From Synergistales bacterium (lineage in GTDB: Bacteria; Synergistota; Synergistia; Synergistales; Aminobacteriaceae), in assembly GCA_025997955.1 (NCBI GenBank), contig BNVH01000058.1, positions 1 to 25,864 on the forward strand: a stretch of DNA of 25,864 nt. The letters run 5' to 3'. The translations under genes and the position numbers were made by a program. Under the pieces are notes generated by a model. The model saw only the letters and a list, made by a program, of their open reading frames with translations, ran no database searches and was not told the DNA's origin. This document shows, in pieces, positions 8,013 to 16,032 of this stretch (within the stretch, counting starts at the first letter, position 1; each line of letters begins with the position of its first letter).

Positions 8013-8438
8013 ATGGATTATAAAATCGAGTTTTTTCGAGTATTGGACAGTACAAACGCGATAGCTTTAGCGACGGCGATTGATAACGTCCCGAACGTCA
8101 GAATCGTGAACTTCTGCTATGACAAAAACAGGCCCGAAATACTGTATTTTGCTTCGGACAGAGAAAACCGGAAAGTCGTGGAGTTCACGGAGAACAACAA
8201 AGTAGCTTTCACAACCATACCGTTCGACAGCTCGACTCCGCACGTGCGCTCCAACAATGCCATCGTTCTAAAGAGCGCGTTTTCTATCGAAGACATGAAG
8301 GAGTTGTTTATCACAAAAGTACCGGGATACGATGAAGCGCTTGAAGCTATAGGCGAGACGTTAGACGTGTTTGAAGTTCATGTAAAAGAGGCTTTCGTGA
8401 CAGTCGATTTTGAAAACGCGGGCACGGTGTCATTTTAA
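8013..8438 (+). CDS. Pyridoxamine 5'-phosphate oxidase-like flavin protein, copy 1
   Basis: A 141-residue protein with the size and look of the FMN-binding split-barrel (PNPOx-like) family: LATAIDNVPNVRIVNFCYD near residues 19-37, ILYFASDRENRKVVEF at ~49-64, and NNKVAFTTIPFD. Members of this group bind flavin and often act as small reductases or oxidases of unknown substrate; a true pyridoxine pathway role is unlikely at this length. It is identical to the protein at 9565-9990. AAGGAGGA sits 7 bp before the ATG. The msrA gene diverges from it on the minus strand, and the flagellin frame starts 14 bp after its stop, so both duplicate units have the same two-gene plus-strand order. Confidence 0.75.
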   Translation: MDYKIEFFRVLDSTNAIALATAIDNVPNVRIVNFCYDKNRPEILYFASDRENRKVVEFTENNKVAFTTIPFDSSTPHVRSNNAIVLKSAFSIEDMKELFITKVPGYDEALEAIGETLDVFEVHVKEAFVTVDFENAGTVSF

Positions 8439-8452
8439 GAGGGAAGCGTCCC

Positions 8453-8857
8453 ATGCGTATAAACCATAACTTTCCAGCGCTCGTTGCATATAACGTGACC
8501 GCCACGACGCAAAAAAAACTCACTGATGTCATCAGAAAACTTTCGACTGGACTTCGGATAAATTCGGCGGCGGACGACGCGGCGGGGCTCGCCATATCCG
8601 AAAAAATGCGCGGCCAGATTTGCGGCCTCGACCAAGCCATACGCAACTCTCAGGACGGCATATCTATGATTCAGACCGCCGAGGGCGCTCTTACCGAGGT
8701 ACACTCTATCCTTCAAAGAATCCGCGAACTCACAGTTCAGGCTGCTAATGATACACTCACCGCTACTGACCGCACATACATACAGGAAGAGATAGACCAA
8801 CTCAAAGATGAAATACATAAAAGGAGCGTTGCAATGAAACGCATCAGCTCAGGATAA
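8453..8857 (+). pseudogene. Truncated flagellin N-terminus, copy 1
   Basis: The first 121 codons match the full flagellin at 10005 (one change, Asn to Asp in the L-R-I-x-S-A-A-D-D-A-A-G-L block). It includes the D0/D1 text STGLRI, DDAAGLAISEKMR and SQDGISMIQTAEGAL. After EIDQLKDEI the frame leaves flagellin at 8816 and reads 13 foreign residues (HKRSVAMKRISSG) encoded by the 15-bp junction insert and the start of repeat copy 2, then stops. It lacks the rest of D1 and the whole C-terminal D0/D1 partner, so it cannot assemble as a filament subunit. It could serve as a donor for gene conversion with the full gene. Confidence 0.88.
8816..8830. other. Templated 15-bp junction insert between the two repeat copies
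   Basis: The 15 bases CATAAAAGGAGCGTT separate copy 1 from copy 2. With flanks, 8810-8838 matches the reverse complement of 9392-9420 (the msrA start codon and ribosome-binding site) at 28 of 29 positions. At 8828 it agrees with the intact msrA copy (C at 9401), not with the mutated one (G at 7850). Confidence 0.9.
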
Positions 8858-8886
8858 TTTAAGCATTCCGACAATGACGTTGGTAT

Positions 8887-9396
8887 TCACAGGTTTCCCT
8901 CGCGATCAGCCGCGATTTCAAATTTTGCCCTCGGTATATGGCAATATCCGTTCGGATTCTTGTCCAAATAGCTCTGATGGTATTCTTCGGCAGGATAGAA
9001 CTGCTTCAACGGTTCGCACTCAATGACAACCGGCTTTGTCAGGCTTTCTCCGAGCGACTCCAGAATAGCGCGAATGGTCGCCGTGTCGGATTCGTCCGTG
9101 TAGTAAATACCCGTTCTGTATTGCGCCCCGAAGTCCATGCCTTGCCTATTGAGAGAGGTGGGGTCGATGACCTTTACGTATAAATCCAAAAGCCGGGTAA
9201 GAGGCAGGATTTTTTCATCGTAGATAACCTCCACCGTTTCCGCGTGTCCGGTGTCGTTGTCGCATACATCGTTATATGTCGGCGCTGCGGTTGAACCGTT
9301 GGCGTAACCGACTGCGGTCTTCACTACGCCCGGAATCAGCGAGATATACTTTTGCACGCCCCAAAAACACCCTCCCGCGAGATATATAGTCTTCAT
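8887..9396 (-). CDS. msrA: Peptide methionine sulfoxide reductase A
   Basis: 169 residues, the normal length for MsrA, which repairs oxidised methionine (S-sulfoxide) using thioredoxin. The catalytic motif GCFWG is at residues 9-13 with Cys10 as nucleophile. YRTGIYY and EEYHQSYLDKNPNGYC follow, the latter with the conserved substrate-binding His and Tyr and a C-terminal cysteine in G-Y-C-H-I usable for resolution. The gene starts at ATG 9396 with AAAGGAGC 7 bp upstream and ends in TGA. No signal peptide is seen, so it is cytoplasmic. It diverges from the PNPOx-like gene, 168 bp apart. A damaged second copy lies 1552 bp upstream. No msrB is seen in the window. Confidence 0.95.
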   Translation of the reverse strand: MKTIYLAGGCFWGVQKYISLIPGVVKTAVGYANGSTAAPTYNDVCDNDTGHAETVEVIYDEKILPLTRLLDLYVKVIDPTSLNRQGMDFGAQYRTGIYYTDESDTATIRAILESLGESLTKPVVIECEPLKQFYPAEEYHQSYLDKNPNGYCHIPRAKFEIAADREGNL

Positions 9397-9526
9397 TGCA
9401 ACGCTCCTTTTATGAATTTCAGTTGGGAGTTGTTTATCATGTCATATTACAGCATTTTTTCTCTTAATCCGCAAGGGGGGTTTTTAGAGGTGATCTGTGA
9501 TTACATTTTTTTATGGGAGTTTAGGT

Positions 9527-9532
9527 TATAAT
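9527..9532 (+). promoter_or_regulatory. -10 box of the PNPOx-like gene and flagellin (copy 2)
   Basis: TATAAT 32 bp before the ATG at 9565, with only a weak -35. Because flagellin begins 14 bp after the PNPOx-like stop and no other promoter is obvious, flagellin may be transcribed from here. I see no sigma-28 type flagellar promoter in the short gap. Confidence 0.5.
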
Positions 9533-9564
9533 AAATTAACAAGACAAATCAAGGAGGAATCCTT

Positions 9565-9990
9565 ATGGATTATAAAATCGAGTTTTTTCGAGTATTGGAC
9601 AGTACAAACGCGATAGCTTTAGCGACGGCGATTGATAACGTCCCGAACGTCAGAATCGTGAACTTCTGCTATGACAAAAACAGGCCCGAAATACTGTATT
9701 TTGCTTCGGACAGAGAAAACCGGAAAGTCGTGGAGTTCACGGAGAACAACAAAGTAGCTTTCACAACCATACCGTTCGACAGCTCGACTCCGCACGTGCG
9801 CTCCAACAATGCCATCGTTCTAAAGAGCGCGTTTTCTATCGAAGACATGAAGGAGTTGTTTATCACAAAAGTACCGGGATACGATGAAGCGCTTGAAGCT
9901 ATAGGCGAGACGTTAGACGTGTTTGAAGTTCATGTAAAAGAGGCTTTCGTGACAGTCGATTTTGAAAACGCGGGCACGGTGTCATTTTAA
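9565..9990 (+). CDS. Pyridoxamine 5'-phosphate oxidase-like flavin protein, copy 2
   Basis: This 141-residue protein is identical to the one at 8013-8438, and the DNA of the two genes also matched at every position I compared. It has the split-barrel flavin-binding pattern seen in small general-stress and NimA-like proteins. AAGGAGGA lies 7 bp before the ATG. It is followed after 14 bp (with GAGGGAAG as ribosome-binding site) by flagellin, so the pair is probably co-transcribed; a functional link between a flavoprotein and flagellin is not known to me. Zero divergence against a mutated neighbouring msrA implies the duplication is recent. Confidence 0.75.
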   Translation: MDYKIEFFRVLDSTNAIALATAIDNVPNVRIVNFCYDKNRPEILYFASDRENRKVVEFTENNKVAFTTIPFDSSTPHVRSNNAIVLKSAFSIEDMKELFITKVPGYDEALEAIGETLDVFEVHVKEAFVTVDFENAGTVSF

Positions 9991-10004
9991 GAGGGAAGCG
10001 TCCC

Positions 10005-12809
10005 ATGCGTATAAACCATAACTTTCCAGCGCTCGTTGCATATAACGTGACCGCCACGACGCAAAAAAAACTCACTGATGTCATCAGAAAACTTTCGACT
10101 GGACTTCGGATAGATTCGGCGGCGGACGACGCGGCGGGGCTCGCCATATCCGAAAAAATGCGCGGCCAGATTTGCGGCCTCGACCAAGCCATACGCAACT
10201 CTCAGGACGGCATATCTATGATTCAGACCGCCGAGGGCGCTCTTACCGAGGTACACTCTATCCTTCAAAGAATCCGCGAACTCACAGTTCAGGCTGCTAA
10301 TGATACACTCACCGCTACTGACCGCACATACATACAGGAAGAGATAGACCAACTCAAAGATGAAATAAACAGAATAGCAAACACGACGCAGTTCAATAAA
10401 AAGAAGCTGCTGAACGGCCAGTCGTCCGCGCTCTGGTCCAGCGACAAGCTAACTACAAAGGCGATTATTCGCGGCGGCCTCGCTGGCGTTGATCGATTCG
10501 GCCAAAAAACCGCCGCCGAGGGCAATTACAAGATAGAAATAACCGCCATTCCCGGTGCGGCTCAGGTGCAGAAGAGTCATATTTTCGAGGCCGCATATGA
10601 CAGAGTGACGGGGGCGACAGGACCGACAAACCCAACGAATCCAACAAATCCGCCCAATCCAACAAATCCGCCAACCTTGCCGACGAATTATGTCATCAAT
10701 ATCAATACGTGATTAGATACATTGAACGCTTCATCCGGCACAGGCTGGAATTTTTCCGGCGGCGTGCTGACCATAACCGGCAACGGCTCATACATAATCG
10801 AAGGTACCGGCGCGGCCACCACAAATCGGATTGTCGTTCAGCCCGGCGTAGCGGCCTCAGTCCTTCTGCGCGACGCAAATATCAATGTAAATAGCATGAG
10901 TGACACATGCGCGTTCGACATGTACCTCGCCGACGTCACTCTCTATCTGGAAGGAACCAATACACTGACAAGCGGGGCGTATCGCGCCGGGCTTGAAGTA
11001 CGCGACGGCTCTAAACTAACCATAACCAGCATGGCTGGAGATGGTTCTTTTAATGGAACGTTAAACGCCACCGGAGGTTCTTATGCCGCCGGTATCGGAG
11101 GGTGGGGGAGTGACTCCACTATTGTAGGACGCATGGGGCTCGCCGGGGAAATAACTATATATGGGGGGACTATAACAGCCAACGGAGGTGTTGACGCGTC
11201 TGGAAACGGAGGCGCCGCCGGCATTGGGGGCGGTAATACCAATATTGTCAGCGACGGCGGCGGGGTGATAACCATCAATGGAGGCATGATAACCGCCATT
11301 GGCAGCGGCGGCACAGCCGGCAGTTATAGCGGCGCGGGCGCCGGCATCGGCAGCGCGGCTGCTCATGCGCGGATTGGTGATACTATCATTACACTAAACG
11401 GAGGCACAATTACAGCTATCGGCGGTTATTATCCTTCTTCGGGTTCTTGGCCGGGTGAGAGCGCCGCCGGCATCGGCGGCGGTTATTTGAACCAAGGCGG
11501 AATGATAACAATAAACAGCGCTGTAAACGGCCCGACTATTACGGCCCATGCCGCGGCAAATCTCACTCAAGATCTTTACCGTCCCGCTGAGAATATCGGT
11601 CATGGTCAAGGAACCACCTCTGCTTCAACCGTTTATTATATAGTAACGCCGCCGCCGCCTCCTTGTCCGGTTTTTGTCCCGCCTCAAACAGGAGGAAGCG
11701 GAGGAGGGGGACAATCGGAAACCGAAGAAAAAGGCATCCCTTTGCGCGAAATATCGAATTTCTACAACGCGAACGGGGTGTTCTCTGTATATTCCCCCCA
11801 GACAATAACCATCTATCAGGGTGACGGCAAAAGCGCGAAGGTCACTCTTTACGAAAACGACACGCTGTATGACGCGGCCCAAAAAATCAACGACGCCATC
11901 GCGCGTGATCTCGGTCAGGGGGCGTATGTCGGCGGCGCGAACTGTTTTTGCACGATATCCGACGGGACGCCGGACACGTCCGAGAGCGTGTACCGCGAGG
12001 AACCGGTCTACAGCGACCCGGAGTACGACGCCAGCGGCAAACTCGTCAAGCCCGCCGAAATCGTCGGCTACAAAATTTATGCCACCATGCTTATCCGCAG
12101 CGCCATCCCCGGCGCGGCAGGGGAGATGACCTTCACCGGCGACGAGGACGTGCTGAAGGCTTTGGGCCTCAATACGATACAACAATCCCACGAAAGCGAG
12201 TTCAGCGTTACTATCTACGACGCCCACAGCGGCAAACTCGTCAACCCTACGCAAATCGTATCCGGCAACATGATTTACGGCGCGATAACCGACAACGTCG
12301 ACGTGAAATTCGATCCGTTGGCGAACATAAACGTGTCGTGGAATGAGAAAATGAAGCAATACGAGTTCGCGCGCACCGCCGAAACGACCACCACATTCGT
12401 CCACCTCGCGGACAATACGATGATGCTTCAGATTGGCGCCAACGAAGGCGAGGACATGAGTATCCACATCGGCGACACGCGCTCGGAGTCCCTGGGCTTG
12501 AACAGGGTGCTGGTGATCGGCCGGGGTGTGGCGGCGCGGTCCATCACCATCATCGACAGCGCCATCGACAAAGTCTCCAGCCTGCGGACGCGGCTCGGCG
12601 CGTACCAGAACCGTCTCAAACACACGGTAACCAATCTGACAACCGCCTCCGCAAACACGACAGCCGCCGAAAGCTGTATCCGTGACGCCGATATGTCCAT
12701 GGAGACGCTGAACTCCACGCGGCTGCGGATTCTCACGCAGTCCGGGACGGCGATGCTCGCTCAGGCCAATCAGCTTCCGCGAACCGTCATAAGCCTCATT
12801 CGTGGATAG
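10005..12809 (+). pseudogene. Giant flagellin with inserted beta-helix domain, one in-frame TGA
   Basis: Read through the single TGA at 10710-10712, this is one frame of 934 residues. N-terminal flagellin D0/D1 covers about 1-140 (STGLRI, AAGLAISEKMR, SQDGISMIQTAEGAL, TQFNKKKLLNG), followed by the GNYKIEI and PGAAQVQK block. A linker PTNPTNPTNPPNPTNPP comes at ~206-222 and the stop at codon 236. Residues ~240-545 repeat AAGIGGG and ITINGGTITA-type turns, the pattern of right-handed beta-helix or carbohydrate-binding domains. A second linker (PPPPPCPVFVPP, then GGSGGGG) leads back to flagellin: a Flagellin_IN-like segment (QTITIYQGDGKSAKV) and C-terminal D1/D0 (KVSSLRTRLGAYQNRL, AAESCIRDADMSME, AMLAQANQLP). 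The only disruption is the TGA, so it is a recent nonsense mutation, a readthrough site or a sequencing error. If the stop is real and not read through, the 235-residue product cannot polymerise. Confidence 0.85.
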
Positions 12810-12869
12810 CCGAGCTGATAACATACCATAGACAAGACGAACCGGTGGAATTGGGAGGACTGATAGATA

Positions 12870-13463
12870 GTGTGCGGACGATACTTGGGCTTCACGGCTG
12901 ACGAAGAACACGAGATAGCGCAAATCATCAAAGACGTGGAAATCAAGCAGCGCGGCGAGATTTCCCCTACGGATATTGCGCCTGTCCTGCTTGGCAAGAA
13001 CGATACTTTAACCGCTCAAGCCATGAAATGGGGATACCCCGGTTATCCCGACCGCAACAGACCGAACGTGAAACCAAAGCCTCTGATAAACGCGAAGGCC
13101 GAAACGGTCAAGAGTCTTTCGACGTGGAAGGACTCCGTCGCGCTCAGACGTTGCGTTATACCGTCGAACGGTTTCTTTGAGTGGCGGCGTAGTAGCGCGA
13201 ATGACAAAACAAAATACCTGTTTCGACTGCCAAATGAATCAGCTCTCTATATGGCGGCGATATACAAGACGTTCCCGCTCGCGGATTCGGGCGAAGCCCC
13301 GCACTTTTCAATTCTGACAACCGCCGCCAATTCTTCTATGATTGAGGTTCATAACCGTATGCCCGTGATTCTCCTGCGCAATGAATTTGACGAATGGCTA
13401 TGGGGTGACTGGGAACAGCTCTTTGAGCGAAGTAAAGTTGGATTAAACAAAGAGGTTGCATAA
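12870..13463 (+). CDS. SRAP-domain protein (YedK/HMCES family)
   Basis: 197 residues of the SOS-response-associated peptidase family, which crosslinks to abasic sites in single-stranded DNA and shields them. The catalytic Cys2 stands right after the start (MCGRY). Other family residues are visible: Asn74 in INAKAET, Glu104 in IPSNGFFEW and His161 in EVHNRMPVIL. The start is GTG at 12870, fixed by the need for Cys at position 2; GGGAGGA lies about 10 bp upstream. It follows flagellin by 60 bp on the same strand and is probably expressed apart from it. No LexA-type box was identified. Confidence 0.92.
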   Translation: MCGRYLGFTADEEHEIAQIIKDVEIKQRGEISPTDIAPVLLGKNDTLTAQAMKWGYPGYPDRNRPNVKPKPLINAKAETVKSLSTWKDSVALRRCVIPSNGFFEWRRSSANDKTKYLFRLPNESALYMAAIYKTFPLADSGEAPHFSILTTAANSSMIEVHNRMPVILLRNEFDEWLWGDWEQLFERSKVGLNKEVA

Positions 13464-13480
13464 ACTCTACTGCATAGGAT

Positions 13481-14086
13481 GTGAAGATTTTTATGATTAT
13501 ACCCTTTAACATACTTTTATTTGACGATTTTGAGACTTTGGACGCGTTAGGACCGGCGGAGATAATCGGTAAGTCCGATATTTACAGCTTGCGCTTGTAC
13601 TCTCCGTCAGGAGGTGTCTGCCACAGCAAACAAGGAATCAGTATTGAAACTGAGCCTTGGATACACATGGAACCCGATGGGGTTTTGCTCATTCCAGGCG
13701 GACAGGGTACCCGGACTCTGGTTAGCGACCCCCGCTTTATCGCCGCGCTGCGAGAACACGCTGCGGCGGCGCAATATATTTTGACCGTCTGCACCGGCTC
13801 GGCGCTGTTGGCTCGCACCGGCTTGTTGAACGACAAAAGAGCCACAACCAACAAAAGAGCTTTCGCTTGGGCCGTGTCTCAAAGCGCTAAGGTTGAGTGG
13901 CAAAAAAGCGCTCGCTGGGTAGTGGACGACAATATTTACACCTCGTCAGGCGTCTCCGCCGGTATGGATATGACGCTTGGTTTTATCGCCGACAGGCATG
14001 GTGTAGCTGCCGCGCGAGGAATCGCCGACCAAATCGAGTATATCTGGAACTCGAATCGTGATGAAGACCCTTTTGCGGTGAAATAA
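13481..14086 (+). CDS. DJ-1/PfpI family protein (isonitrile hydratase-like)
   Basis: About 201 residues with the class I glutamine amidotransferase-like fold of DJ-1/PfpI. It shows LLFDDFETLDALGPAEI (residues 12-28), LLIPGGQGTR and the nucleophile elbow TVCTGSALLARTGLL with Cys104, then RATTNKRAF. This order matches the branch that includes isonitrile hydratase and the N-terminal domain of some AraC regulators; here there is no helix-turn-helix domain, so it is the stand-alone type. Function is therefore a hydratase or a stress-related glyoxalase/deglycase-like activity, undecided. The start may be GTG 13481 or ATG 13493; neither has a strong ribosome-binding site. It lies 17 bp after the SRAP gene. 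Confidence 0.85.
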   Translation: MKIFMIIPFNILLFDDFETLDALGPAEIIGKSDIYSLRLYSPSGGVCHSKQGISIETEPWIHMEPDGVLLIPGGQGTRTLVSDPRFIAALREHAAAAQYILTVCTGSALLARTGLLNDKRATTNKRAFAWAVSQSAKVEWQKSARWVVDDNIYTSSGVSAGMDMTLGFIADRHGVAAARGIADQIEYIWNSNRDEDPFAVK

Positions 14087-14097
14087 GGAGACTCTGC

Positions 14098-14151
14098 ATG
14101 AAAGATGAAGGGCGCGAACAAATTGGAATTTGGAGCGTGTGCAGATTATGA
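14098..14151 (+). CDS. 17-codon reading frame overlapping the GNAT start (ATGA)
   Basis: ATG 14098 has a good AAGGAG site 7 bp upstream and encodes MKDEGREQIGIWSVCRL, ending in TGA whose first two bases are shared with the ATG of the acetyltransferase at 14148. It may be a leader that couples translation, or the remaining 5' end of a gene that was replaced by the AT-rich acetyltransferase gene. The peptide itself matches nothing I recognise. Confidence 0.35.
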   Translation: MKDEGREQIGIWSVCRL

Positions 14152-14564
14152 ATATCGAATATAAAGGTTTCTTAATAAGTGACGATAAGTCAAAAATCCA
14201 GATTGATAGAATATGTGAATTGCTGTCAACAACATACTGGGCAGAAGATAGAAAAAAGGAGGCTATAGAAAAGTCTATTGAAAACTCTATGTGCTTCGGA
14301 GTATATGCAGACAAAAGACAAATTGGATTTGCTCGTTGTGTTACAGATTATGCGACTATGTTTTGGTTGGCTGACGTTATCATTGACGAGAAATACCGTA
14401 AATTAGGCATTGGAAAAGCACTTATTAAGTTTATTGTCGAGCATAACCTTCTACAATCTTTATTTGGTATTTTAGGAACTCGTGATGCGCATAGTTTATA
14501 TGCACAATACGGATTTCAAACATTTGACGGAAGATTTATGCGCAAACCTGCTAATGATTTATGA
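14148..14564 (+). CDS. GNAT-family N-acetyltransferase
   Basis: About 138 residues. The acetyl-CoA binding loop RKLGIGKALI follows the beta strand FWLADVIIDEKY, as in motif A of GNAT enzymes; LYAQYGFQTF is the family's C-terminal block. The acceptor substrate is unknown. The frame opens at TTG 14130, but ATG 14148 (start MNIEYKGF) has GGAG 12 bp upstream and is preferred. The gene is clearly richer in A+T than its neighbours and uses codons such as ATA and TTA more freely, which suggests recent transfer. It converges with the histidine kinase gene, 67 bp away. Confidence 0.88.
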   Translation: MNIEYKGFLISDDKSKIQIDRICELLSTTYWAEDRKKEAIEKSIENSMCFGVYADKRQIGFARCVTDYATMFWLADVIIDEKYRKLGIGKALIKFIVEHNLLQSLFGILGTRDAHSLYAQYGFQTFDGRFMRKPANDL

Positions 14565-14631
14565 ATGGTTATTCTTGTCGAATACGAAGTTGGCAAATTC
14601 CAGTTTGTTTATGCGATTGGAATCTATAATT

Positions 14632-16032
14632 TTAGGATAATGTCACCTGAAAACGGCTGCCTTCGTTCAAACGGCTTTTCACCTCGACTTTGCCTCCATG
14701 AGCTGTAACTATAGATTTCACTATCGCGAGTCCAATACCGGAACCTCCGGTCAGCCGATTGCGCGATTTGTCGGCGCGATAGAACCGCTCGAAGATGAAC
14801 GGCAGCTCGTCATGCGGAATGCCGACGCCGTTATCCTCAACCGCAAAAAGCACGGCGTCGTCGGCCTCTGAGAGAGTTATGCGTATCGTTCCGTTCTGTT
14901 GCGTGTACTTCACGGCATTGGAAAGAAGATTGTTCAAAACCTGCTGAATTCTGTCCCGGTCAATCAAAACGCTCGGGCAGCTTCCGTCAAGCAATACAGT
15001 AAGATTTTTGATGGTAATATCAGCCTCGAAGCTACGCAGTGTTTTTTCAATCAATTCCAAAAGATTAACCTGAGTTTTATCGAGTTTTAAATTGTCGCTT
15101 TCGACACTGGCAAGGTTTTCCAAGTCGCTGACCAGTTTGCTTATACGTCCGATTTCTTCGTAACAGCTCGATAGGCGCTCATGGGTAGCCTCCCATACAC
15201 CCTCTATCATCGCCTCGATATGTGTGGCAACGTTGGTCAGCGGGGTGCGCAGCTCGTGGGCCACGTCCGCGGTGAGACGCTTACGAAGGCTTTCCTGCTC
15301 GCTCAGAGAATGCGCCAGTTGATTGACAGAACGCATCAGTTCGTCCAGTTCTATGACGCTCGTTTTTTCTTCTATTCTGACGAGGTAGTCGCCCCTTGAC
15401 ATTTGTTTCGCAAACTCGGCTGTTTTTCGGATAGGGTTACTCATGCGCATAGCCAAAAGCCAGCCTGCTATGACCGCAAGTAAAAGCGAAAAAACTCCGC
15501 TTCCGGCGAGTATGATGTTCAGGGAATCCAAGAAGCGGAAGTCATCATCGCTGTAAAAATAAGGTGAAAAGTAACTGATGCTGACTACGGCGGTTATCTG
15601 ACCATTCCGCTTCAGGTTATAATTTTTCACTGTGAATTTGCCGGTGGAACCCGGAAAACGCTCTCGCATTTTTTGAGAAATATCTTCCATGACCTGCGCG
15701 CATGCGCTCATATCGTGAAATTCCGCGTCCCACAGCATCTCCTGCCGGAGGCCATACACCTTGACCACGTAACCGTCGTAAAGCGCGTGCATCCCGATAG
15801 CATGCAAAAATTCCGCGCTCCACGTCTTAGTCGCTGAGTTATATTGCTGGTTCAAATCCGACAAGATAGACTCGATTCTCTGTCGCTGGCGTTTTTCGAC
15901 GTAAGCCTCGAACTGTCGGTTGATAAAAACATTCGACACAACGCTGATGAGGGCCACGGTCAAAAGGGCCACGAAAGCAATATTCAGCGACAACCGCGTT
16001 TTCAGACTATGTTTCTTTAGGCTGCAATTCAT
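14632..16032 (-). CDS. Sensor histidine kinase of the copper/envelope-stress island
   Basis: 466 residues. A first membrane segment (about 16-37), an exported sensor region (about 38-168), a second membrane segment (about 170-195), HAMP (~196-248), HisKA with phospho-acceptor His259 in VAHELRTPLTN, and HATPase motifs NLLSNAVKY, DNGVGI, FERFYRADKSR and GGSGIGLAIVKSI. The sensor region holds clustered Met, His and Cys (HAIGMHALYD, EFHDMSACAQVM), possible metal ligands, though similar text occurs in other kinases. A longer frame reaches 16101, but ATG 16032 has GGAG 9 bp upstream and overlaps the regulator gene by 26 bp, the usual two-component coupling. Confidence 0.93.
   Translation of the reverse strand: MNCSLKKHSLKTRLSLNIAFVALLTVALISVVSNVFINRQFEAYVEKRQRQRIESILSDLNQQYNSATKTWSAEFLHAIGMHALYDGYVVKVYGLRQEMLWDAEFHDMSACAQVMEDISQKMRERFPGSTGKFTVKNYNLKRNGQITAVVSISYFSPYFYSDDDFRFLDSLNIILAGSGVFSLLLAVIAGWLLAMRMSNPIRKTAEFAKQMSRGDYLVRIEEKTSVIELDELMRSVNQLAHSLSEQESLRKRLTADVAHELRTPLTNVATHIEAMIEGVWEATHERLSSCYEEIGRISKLVSDLENLASVESDNLKLDKTQVNLLELIEKTLRSFEADITIKNLTVLLDGSCPSVLIDRDRIQQVLNNLLSNAVKYTQQNGTIRITLSEADDAVLFAVEDNGVGIPHDELPFIFERFYRADKSRNRLTGGSGIGLAIVKSIVTAHGGKVEVKSRLNEGSRFQVTLS

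Larger units (their letters stand above)
7279..8815. repeat. Tandem duplication, copy 1 (1537 bp)
   Basis: This segment recurs at 8831-10367 with a constant offset of 1552 bp. I compared the two by eye: 16 substitutions and no indels. Fifteen of the substitutions lie between 7745 and 7874 and one at 8561. The copy holds a dead msrA, an intact PNPOx-like gene and the first 121 codons of flagellin. Confidence 0.95.
8831..10367. repeat. Tandem duplication, copy 2 (1537 bp)
   Basis: Partner of 7279-8815. It holds the intact msrA, an identical PNPOx-like gene and the flagellin 5' end, and here the flagellin continues past the repeat border (10368 onward). This copy is therefore the likely ancestral arrangement at its right side, and copy 1 keeps the ancestral left flank. 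Confidence 0.95.

Noticed and set aside
7745..9426. Diversity-generating retroelement: paired near-identical repeats with a hypervariable tract.
   Set aside because: Only 10 of 15 differing sites have A in one copy, two have A in the other, and three have A in neither. No reverse transcriptase or accessory gene is present, and the tract lies at the 5' end of msrA.
10710..10712. TGA as selenocysteine, tryptophan or glycine codon.
   Set aside because: Many window genes end in TGA, no SECIS-like stem was evident right after the codon, and flagellin has no known selenocysteine.
11625..12923. 432-codon frame on the minus strand opposite the flagellin C-terminal half.
   Set aside because: It is a shadow of GC-rich codons in flagellin: no ribosome-binding site, Arg/Gly/Val-rich low-complexity text, no recognisable domain.
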